Shown here piece after piece: positions 6,657 to 11,373 of a DNA stretch of 11,373 bases. The notes beneath the pieces were generated by a model. That model worked only from the letters and a program-made list of their open reading frames with translations. It made no database searches and was not told where the DNA came from. The DNA is from Pleionea sp041589565. GTDB taxonomy: Bacteria > Pseudomonadota > Gammaproteobacteria > Enterobacterales > Kangiellaceae. Each line of letters opens with the position of its first letter. Position 1 is the stretch's first letter. The stretch is taken from the NCBI GenBank assembly GCA_041589565.1, contig JBFHVL010000106.1:1-11373 (forward strand), read 5' to 3'. The translations under genes and the position numbers were made by a program.

Positions 6657-7865
6657 CTATCCTTTTACACACACCACTTGCTTTAGCGTATGTACCACTT
6701 CCACCAAATCACTTTGGTGAGCCATCACTTCATCGATGTCTTTGTAAGCTGCCGGGATCTCATCAATGACACCTTTGTCTTTTCGACATTCAACGCCTTG
6801 AGTTTGAAATTCCAGATCGGCACGACGAAATTGTTTTTTTGCCGCCGTACGACTCATCACTCGCCCAGCTCCGTGAGAACAAGAACAGAACGAAGTGGCA
6901 TTACCTTTACCACCAACGATAAACGACTTGGCCCCCATACTACCCGGAATGATGCCCAACTCACCTTCTCCAGCGCGAATTGCTCCTTTTCGAGTAACCC
7001 AAACATCGGCATCAAAATGATGCTCACGCTGCACGTAATTATGATGACAATTAATCGCCTCTTGAGTGATCTGAAAAGGAGGTAAGTGCGGTGCGATGGC
7101 ACGCAATACCAGTCCCATCATTTCCTCACGGTTCAACCGCGCGTACTCCTGTGCCCATAACACGGCTTCAACATAAGCATCAAAATGCTCACTACCTTCC
7201 ATAAAATAAGACAGGTCGCGATCCGGTAAATTTATCTTGTGACGCTGCATGTCCTTTTTAGCCAGTTGAATAAAGTAACGACCAATGGCGTTACCTATGC
7301 CACGGCTTCCTGAGTGCAGCATCACCCAGACGTCTTTATTCTCATCAATACACAACTCAATGAAGTGATTACCCGAGCCCAGGGTTCCCATTTGCTGCAC
7401 CCAGGTTTGACGAGGTCGCTTCATCATTTTGGTCAGGGTTGGATGCTGATCAAATAACTTATCCACGCCCTTTTCCAGCTTTTTACAAGCAGATATTCGC
7501 GACGACTCCATTTTATGAGCAGCAAAACCAACCGGTACGGCTCGTTCAATGCTGCTGCGAATATCGCGTAAATGATCGGGCAACTGCGATGACTTAATAG
7601 AAAGCCTTACTGCATTCATACCGCAACCAATATCCACGCCAACCGCCGCAGGAATAATCGCTTTATGCGTCGGGATAACGGTACCCACAGTCGCACCAAT
7701 ACCCGCATGTACATCGGGCATTACCGCAATATGCGAATGCACAATATCGAGCTGCGACAAGTTCTTCAGTTGTGTTAACGCCTGGTTTTCAACCTTATTG
7801 GTAAATATTTTTACCGGCTTAAAACCATTCTTGGCGTTTTTATTCAATTCAAGTTGAACAGGCAT
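6657..7865 (-). CDS. rtcB: RNA ligase RtcB (3'-phosphate/cyclic phosphate to 5'-OH)
   Basis: RtcB joins RNA 3'-phosphate or 2',3'-cyclic-phosphate ends to 5'-hydroxyl ends, using GTP and Mn2+ through a guanylylated histidine. It repairs tRNAs and rRNAs cut by ribotoxins or damage. The 402-residue product is near E. coli RtcB (408). Visible are MPDVHAG (49-55), GVDIGCGM (76-83) with metal ligands D78 and C81, GNHF (165-168) with H167, LHSGSRG (183-189) with H184, CHHNYV (273-278), PGSMGAKSFIV (307-317), and SCSHGAGR (328-335), where H331 is the expected guanylylation site. It ends with the family's KGVIDEIPAAYKDI. The ATG has AAGGAA five bases upstream. No rtcA, rtcR or prfH is visible. Expression probably depends on the leader described separately, and a small basic ORF follows closely. 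Confidence 0.97.
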   Translation of the reverse strand: MPVQLELNKNAKNGFKPVKIFTNKVENQALTQLKNLSQLDIVHSHIAVMPDVHAGIGATVGTVIPTHKAIIPAAVGVDIGCGMNAVRLSIKSSQLPDHLRDIRSSIERAVPVGFAAHKMESSRISACKKLEKGVDKLFDQHPTLTKMMKRPRQTWVQQMGTLGSGNHFIELCIDENKDVWVMLHSGSRGIGNAIGRYFIQLAKKDMQRHKINLPDRDLSYFMEGSEHFDAYVEAVLWAQEYARLNREEMMGLVLRAIAPHLPPFQITQEAINCHHNYVQREHHFDADVWVTRKGAIRAGEGELGIIPGSMGAKSFIVGGKGNATSFCSCSHGAGRVMSRTAAKKQFRRADLEFQTQGVECRKDKGVIDEIPAAYKDIDEVMAHQSDLVEVVHTLKQVVCVKG

Positions 7866-7928
7866 AATAATTCCTTAAAACCTTTTAAATTCTAGTCCTT
7901 TCGTTACTATTTATAAAATTACAGGCAT

Positions 7929-7954
7929 AAAAAAACCGGCAATTTCAGCCGGTT
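7929..7954 (-). terminator. Intrinsic terminator in the rtcB leader
   Basis: On the - strand AACCGGC (7954-7948), a 7-base loop, and GCCGGTT (7940-7934) form a 7-bp stem. T7 (7935-7929) overlaps its last two bases. It lies 63 bases before the rtcB start and downstream of the leader promoter, so it must be bypassed for rtcB to be transcribed from that promoter. The alternative hairpin 7947-7965 shares its first arm and would act as antiterminator. Confidence 0.75.
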
Positions 7955-8014
7955 CTTTTCCGGCTCGAAAGGACTTCTTATCCCTTCAAGCCTAAATGAA
8001 ACTTGAAGGAGTAA

Positions 8015-8047
8015 TTAGTTGAGTTTGCTCGCTGCTGTATAGGTCAT
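8015..8047 (-). CDS. Ten-residue leader peptide upstream of rtcB
   Basis: A micro-ORF with 10 sense codons (MTYTAASKLN) and a TAA stop begins about 40 bases after the predicted transcription start. GAGGAG (8053-8058) sits five bases before the ATG, an excellent ribosome-binding site, better than that of several full genes here. The bases around this site pair with those at and just after the stop codon (8006-8015), so the whole ORF is the loop of a hairpin and its translation must open it. No codon run for one amino acid is present, so a classical amino-acid-starvation attenuator is unlikely. Tyr, Lys, Asn, Thr, Ala, Ser and Leu codons each occur once or twice. Position and signals support translation; function is inferred. 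Confidence 0.6.
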   Translation of the reverse strand: MTYTAASKLN

Positions 8048-8092
8048 GATTACTCCTCTTTGCTAAATGGGTGAAACAAAAGTTGGTCGCGG

Positions 8093-8120
8093 ATTATACG
8101 CCGTAAAAATGAAAGTGCAA
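8093..8120 (-). promoter_or_regulatory. Promoter of the rtcB leader transcript
   Basis: On the - strand a TTGCAC -35 element (8120-8115) is separated by 16 bases from a perfect TATAAT (8098-8093), a sigma70-type promoter. The likely start is A8087, giving a leader of about 220 bases before rtcB. The -35 begins 22 bases after the btuF-like stop codon, with no terminator between, so read-through from that gene is also possible. No -24/-12 sigma54 pattern, as used with RtcR in E. coli, is visible. Confidence 0.65.
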
Positions 8121-8142
8121 CCATTTAACATTATTCAAAGTG

Positions 8143-8940
8143 TCACTGAGCCTTACTCCACTTTTCAATGATTGCTGCAATCTGATGTACGCCATCGGTT
8201 AAACAGGCAGGACCCGGTTGTAAAATATCGGCCGATTTAATTTCGTAGAGATGTCCGGTTTTTACTGCGGTGATATTTTCCCAACCTGGGCGCTCTGAAA
8301 CTTTCTCGGGCTTGAACTTTCGGCCACACCAGCTGCCAATAATAATATCCGGATTGGCGTTAATAATGGTTTCATCTTTTTCAATGATGCGATCTTTGCC
8401 TAGCCCATTGCGCGACATTTCTGAAAAACAATCAACGCCACCGGCAATCTCAATCAACTCCGACACCCAGCGAATCCCACAGATATAAGGCTCATACCAT
8501 TCTTCAAAATAGACCCTTGGCTTACACTCAATGTTCAATGCTTTTTGTTTTACGCCTGCAAGACTTTCCTGAAAGTTTTCTATTAATCGTGCTGCTTTAA
8601 CTGGCTCACCAATCAGCGAGCCCAGCGTTTGCAGCATTTTAAATATTTCACTGATACTGCGCTGGTTAAAAATATGAACCTCAATACCTGCTCGCACCAG
8701 CTCGGAACAAATATCCGCCTGCATATCGGAAAAGCCGAGTACCAAATCGGGTTTTAAGTCGAGGATCTTATCGATCTTGGCACTAGTGAACGCCGATACT
8801 TTTGGTTTTTCTTTACGCGCATGCGCAGGACGAACGGTATAACCCGATATACCCACAATGCGATCCTGCTCACCCATCAAATAGAGCGCTTCAGTGGTTT
8901 CTTCGGTAAGGCAGACAATACGGTTTGGATAGCTGAACAT
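8143..8940 (-). CDS. BtuF-like cobalamin-binding protein without signal peptide
   Basis: The 265-residue product belongs to the BtuF/FhuD type of substrate-binding fold (Periplasmic_binding_2). It has RIVCLTEETTEALYLMG (7-23), ISGYTVRP (31-38), a lobe-closing DLVLGFSDMQADI (65-77), YFEEWYEPYICGIRWVSELIEIAGG (144-168), DIIIGSWCGRKF (198-209) and DILQPGPA (238-245). This looks like the proteobacterial group usually annotated as cobalamin-binding protein. Unlike BtuF it has no signal peptide or lipobox: the N terminus begins directly with the first strand of the mature fold, and no in-frame start lies upstream. It may therefore be cytoplasmic, with a role other than BtuCD import. No btuC, btuD or btuB is in the window. 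The ATG lacks a Shine-Dalgarno site. The ligand is inferred from family resemblance only. Confidence 0.8.
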   Translation of the reverse strand: MFSYPNRIVCLTEETTEALYLMGEQDRIVGISGYTVRPAHARKEKPKVSAFTSAKIDKILDLKPDLVLGFSDMQADICSELVRAGIEVHIFNQRSISEIFKMLQTLGSLIGEPVKAARLIENFQESLAGVKQKALNIECKPRVYFEEWYEPYICGIRWVSELIEIAGGVDCFSEMSRNGLGKDRIIEKDETIINANPDIIIGSWCGRKFKPEKVSERPGWENITAVKTGHLYEIKSADILQPGPACLTDGVHQIAAIIEKWSKAQ

Positions 8941-8977
8941 AAGGGTTATTTTTTCTTTTTTGATGATAGTTCTATTT

Positions 8978-8997
8978 TGAAGTAATCATGAAGTAAT
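8978..8997. repeat. Tandem 9-bp direct repeat upstream of the btuF-like gene
   Basis: TGAAGTAAT occurs at 8978-8986 and 8989-8997, an 11-base period (about one helical turn), 38-57 bases before the btuF-like start. The second copy runs into the palindrome AGTAATTACT (8992-9001). It could be a regulator site for this gene. The remainder of the 153-base gap to the sensor gene shows no terminator, clear promoter or cobalamin riboswitch. Confidence 0.35.
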
Positions 8998-9093
8998 TAC
9001 TAGTAGACTCGATGAAGCTAACTTTAAAAAGGATGATATCCACGGTCGAAACATGATTATTTACTTAGGTAACTTCCCAGATCAAACTTTTAT

Positions 9094-11373
9094 TTATGAT
9101 ATATTGGAAATCAACTTAATGAATTTTCTGGTCAACTCTGGAGCAGTGCAGGGCGGAGAGTAATAAAACCCCTGAAATATATGACACCCTTGCTCGATGA
9201 AAAACTGTACCTGTTCTTCCGCTTCAACACCTTCGGCAACCACTTCCATATCCAACTGCTTAGCCATACTGATGATGGTTTTAGCAATCGTTTCGCTGTC
9301 TCTGTCTCCGGGAATATCGTTGACAAAACTTTTATCAATTTTAAGTTTATCCAAAGGTAGTTTTTTTAAGTAAGACAAAGAAGAATAGCCGGTGCCAAAG
9401 TCATCGAGTGATACTTTAATACCTTTTCCCTTCAATTGATTTAATACTTCCACAGCTCGGTCCATGTCGACCATTAACAAGCTTTCGGTGACTTCGAGCT
9501 CTAGCAATTCCGGCGACAGCCCTGTCTCTTTGAGCACTCTATCTATATACGGAACTAAATATTTTGACGCAATCTGCCGAGCCGATAGGTTAACCGTAAT
9601 ATAAAAAGGCTCTTGTAACTGCTCGTTCCATTTAACCGTTTGTAGACAGGCTTCGCGTAATACATACTCACCAACTTCGAGAACAATCCCTGTTTCCTCT
9701 GCAATAGGAATAAACTCAAGCGGAGAAATATAATCTTCCTGTCGATTTTTCCATCGTACCAAAGCTTCGGCACCGCGAAATTTTCCAGTTTTAGTATCAA
9801 ACTGCGGCTGATAAACCAAACTCAACTCATCTCGACGAACCGCCTGCTTTAATTCTGTTTTTAGCTTTTCTTTTCGATTCATTTTTTGTTCCATTGAAGG
9901 ATGGAACACAACCACTTTATTTCTGCCCAGCAGTTTTGAATGATACATGGCAAGGTCGGCGCGTTTAATCAAGAGCTCCGGTTTATCGGCATCGTAGGGG
10001 AAAAACGCGATACCTTGACTGATAGAGACAGAAATTTCATGGCGGCCAATATAAGCTTCTTTAACCACATCCATTTTGATTTTGTGCGCAATATTCATTG
10101 CATTACGTTGGGCGGTTTCAAAATCACTACCCAGCTCGTTGATTAAAACGATGAATTCATCGCCACCAAATCTGGCTACGGTATCGGTTTCACGACAATG
10201 TTTTTTCAGTCGTGCAGCTGTGACCTGTAATAACACATCACCCACTGAATGGCCTAAGGTATCATTAATATTCTTAAACAAGTCCATATCAACAAAAATA
10301 ACCGCACCTATTCTATGATGTCTTTTTGCCAAGGCTATTGATTGATTTAATCGGTCCATCAACAGAGCGCGATTAGGTAGATCAGTAAGCTCATCATGTT
10401 TGGCCAAATGTTCTATTCGCTCAGTCGAGAGTTTTTGTTCGGTAATGTCTACTGCGACTGTAACGACGGCGGGAATATGACTTTTCTTTCTGACAAAAGG
10501 GACTTTTGCCATTTGAAAATAACAGGGGCCTTCAAGCTGGTGCTGTACCTCGATCTCCTGGTTAAAACTGCCCGTTTGACGCCCCATAAATTTTTCATCT
10601 TCGGCCAACAACGCTTCCAGATGAGGTTGTTTTTGCATTAATTCGGCGCGGGTGATATTTTTTAACTCAGACAGCGTTTGATTAAATACTCGCGTTGACT
10701 CAAGGTTGGCAAGCACAATCTTACCTGTTGCATCGGTTGCAAAAATGGCATGAGGCACCAAGTTAATGATTTGCTTGAGCTGAGCTTCGCTGAGTGATAG
10801 TTCGCGAGTACGTCGCTTAACTTCCTGACGCAATAAAAATGCGACTAATGAAATCAATAAACTACTACCAATGAGTCCGTACAAACTATAGAGAAGCCAC
10901 TTTGGAAATTTGGTTCGGTTGTTGGCAAGGATCCAGTTGTCGGTAATTTGGTAATAAACGGAGCCTTTATCGGCTTTCCATTCCTTTAGAGCAATATCAA
11001 TTGCGCTTAATAATTCACTATTTTGTCCTTTGGGTGTCGCAAACAGTACCGGAAAAGGATTAAACATCACATCAGAACGAATAACTTTGTATTGGTGTTC
11101 AACCACAAACCCGTAATGACTATTAACCACCCCTGCATTGACTTGCTTGTCATCGAGCGCCTCAAACACTTGTTGATAACTGTCCATGGGACGTAATAGG
11201 CAGTTTACGCCAAATCGATTGCACAACTCGGCGAAGCGAATTCCGCTGATACCATTACGTAAAACTGCGACCTCCTGACCATCCAGTTCAAGAAAGTTAT
11301 CAATCGTGAAGCTTTCGTGGGTATACAGCTGCCCCCAGACACTTAATACACTTTGCTCTGAAAAGTCGAAAAA
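9094..11373 (-). CDS. Membrane sensor with solute-binding, PAS, GGDEF and EAL domains (5' end outside window)
   Basis: This is a bifunctional-type cyclic-di-GMP protein. The frame is open to the window edge, giving a 759-residue fragment; the TTG at 11226 is internal. Order on the fragment: part of a periplasmic solute-binding sensor domain (about 1-155), a transmembrane helix at about 159-182 (LLYSLYGLIGSSLLISLVAFLL) followed by basic residues, a PAS domain (about 195-312), a GGDEF domain with intact RFGGDEF (401-407) and upstream inhibitory site RETD (394-397), and an EAL domain with EALVRW (536-541), NLSARQ (595-600), LEVTES (626-631), LDDFGTGYSSL (656-666), KIDKSFV and VVAEGVE. Both catalytic motifs look intact, so it may make and degrade c-di-GMP in response to a periplasmic ligand. 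The ligand is unknown. No terminator follows the stop. Confidence 0.93.
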   Translation of the reverse strand, partial: FFDFSEQSVLSVWGQLYTHESFTIDNFLELDGQEVAVLRNGISGIRFAELCNRFGVNCLLRPMDSYQQVFEALDDKQVNAGVVNSHYGFVVEHQYKVIRSDVMFNPFPVLFATPKGQNSELLSAIDIALKEWKADKGSVYYQITDNWILANNRTKFPKWLLYSLYGLIGSSLLISLVAFLLRQEVKRRTRELSLSEAQLKQIINLVPHAIFATDATGKIVLANLESTRVFNQTLSELKNITRAELMQKQPHLEALLAEDEKFMGRQTGSFNQEIEVQHQLEGPCYFQMAKVPFVRKKSHIPAVVTVAVDITEQKLSTERIEHLAKHDELTDLPNRALLMDRLNQSIALAKRHHRIGAVIFVDMDLFKNINDTLGHSVGDVLLQVTAARLKKHCRETDTVARFGGDEFIVLINELGSDFETAQRNAMNIAHKIKMDVVKEAYIGRHEISVSISQGIAFFPYDADKPELLIKRADLAMYHSKLLGRNKVVVFHPSMEQKMNRKEKLKTELKQAVRRDELSLVYQPQFDTKTGKFRGAEALVRWKNRQEDYISPLEFIPIAEETGIVLEVGEYVLREACLQTVKWNEQLQEPFYITVNLSARQIASKYLVPYIDRVLKETGLSPELLELEVTESLLMVDMDRAVEVLNQLKGKGIKVSLDDFGTGYSSLSYLKKLPLDKLKIDKSFVNDIPGDRDSETIAKTIISMAKQLDMEVVAEGVEAEEQVQFFIEQGCHIFQGFYYSPPCTAPELTRKFIKLISNIS

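Larger units (their letters stand above)
7894..8058 (-). promoter_or_regulatory. Candidate attenuator leader RNA of rtcB with competing hairpins
   Basis: Read on the - strand RNA, five pairings plus the terminator are visible. P1 (8049-8058 with 8006-8015, 9 bp plus one G-U) hides the Shine-Dalgarno of the micro-ORF. P2 is 8002-8009 with 7983-7990 (8 bp). P2' is 7980-7987 with 7967-7974 (8 bp, two G-U, 5-base loop). P3 is 7960-7965 with 7947-7952 (6 bp), and the terminator stem is 7948-7954 with 7934-7940 (7 bp). P5 is a 10-bp long-range pair, 7966-7975 with 7894-7903, closing around the terminator. P1 excludes P2, P2 excludes P2', P2' excludes P5, and P3 excludes the terminator stem. This alternation is the layout of a ribosome- or ligand-dependent attenuator. 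Repeats are seen directly; switching is inferred. Confidence 0.6.

Noticed and set aside
8050..8142. Sigma54 (-24/-12) promoter for rtcB as in RtcR-regulated systems
   Set aside because: No GG/GC pair with the required spacing is visible, whereas a perfect TATAAT is present.
8941..9093. Possible cobalamin riboswitch before the btuF-like gene
   Set aside because: The gap is only 153 bases and I see no B12-box or multi-stem core on the - strand.
9053..9163. 36-codon + strand ORF (MIIYLGNFPDQ...) overlapping the end of the sensor gene
   Set aside because: No Shine-Dalgarno or promoter is visible, and its distal half is antisense to coding sequence.
11224..11226. TTG as start codon of the GGDEF/EAL protein
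   Set aside because: The frame stays open upstream for 49 codons to the window edge with sequence typical of the sensor domain, so the gene is truncated by the window.

Overview
The window looks like the chromosome of a free-living gammaproteobacterium. It carries the lptD-surA-pdxA-rsmA gene order typical of that class, a DUF4124-type envelope protein, a hybrid GGDEF/EAL sensor and moderate base composition. I cannot place it more precisely from sequence alone. No insertion sequence, prophage gene, tRNA, rRNA or CRISPR array is visible.

Left arm (1-6570, all + strand). A 5'-truncated lptD is followed by surA, pdxA and rsmA, which are tightly packed (pdxA and rsmA overlap by 1 base). Next come pyrE, which has its own candidate promoter, and a secreted coiled-coil DUF4124-type protein. 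In enterobacteria apaG and apaH follow rsmA; here pyrE sits in that place. The block covers outer-membrane biogenesis (LptD, and SurA that chaperones it), vitamin B6 synthesis, 16S rRNA maturation and pyrimidine synthesis. It ends at a strong hairpin terminator followed by a second hairpin with a T-run.

Right arm (6351-11373, all - strand). In transcription order this arm holds a GGDEF/EAL sensor protein (5' end outside the window), a BtuF-like cobalamin-binding protein without a signal peptide, a structured leader, rtcB (RNA ligase) and a small basic ORF. RtcB repairs broken RNA with 2',3'-cyclic phosphate (or 3'-phosphate) and 5'-hydroxyl ends.

The most unusual part is the roughly 220-nt leader of rtcB. 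It has a perfect TATAAT promoter box and a 10-codon micro-ORF (MTYTAASKLN) with an excellent Shine-Dalgarno site. It also has a set of overlapping inverted repeats that can pair in mutually exclusive ways, ending in an intrinsic terminator before rtcB. This looks like translation-coupled transcription attenuation of an RNA-repair gene. The second unusual point is the small gene just after rtcB: it has a near-ideal Shine-Dalgarno site, but its reading frame runs through the convergent terminator before any stop codon. Its mRNA may therefore be non-stop, as is known for arfA.
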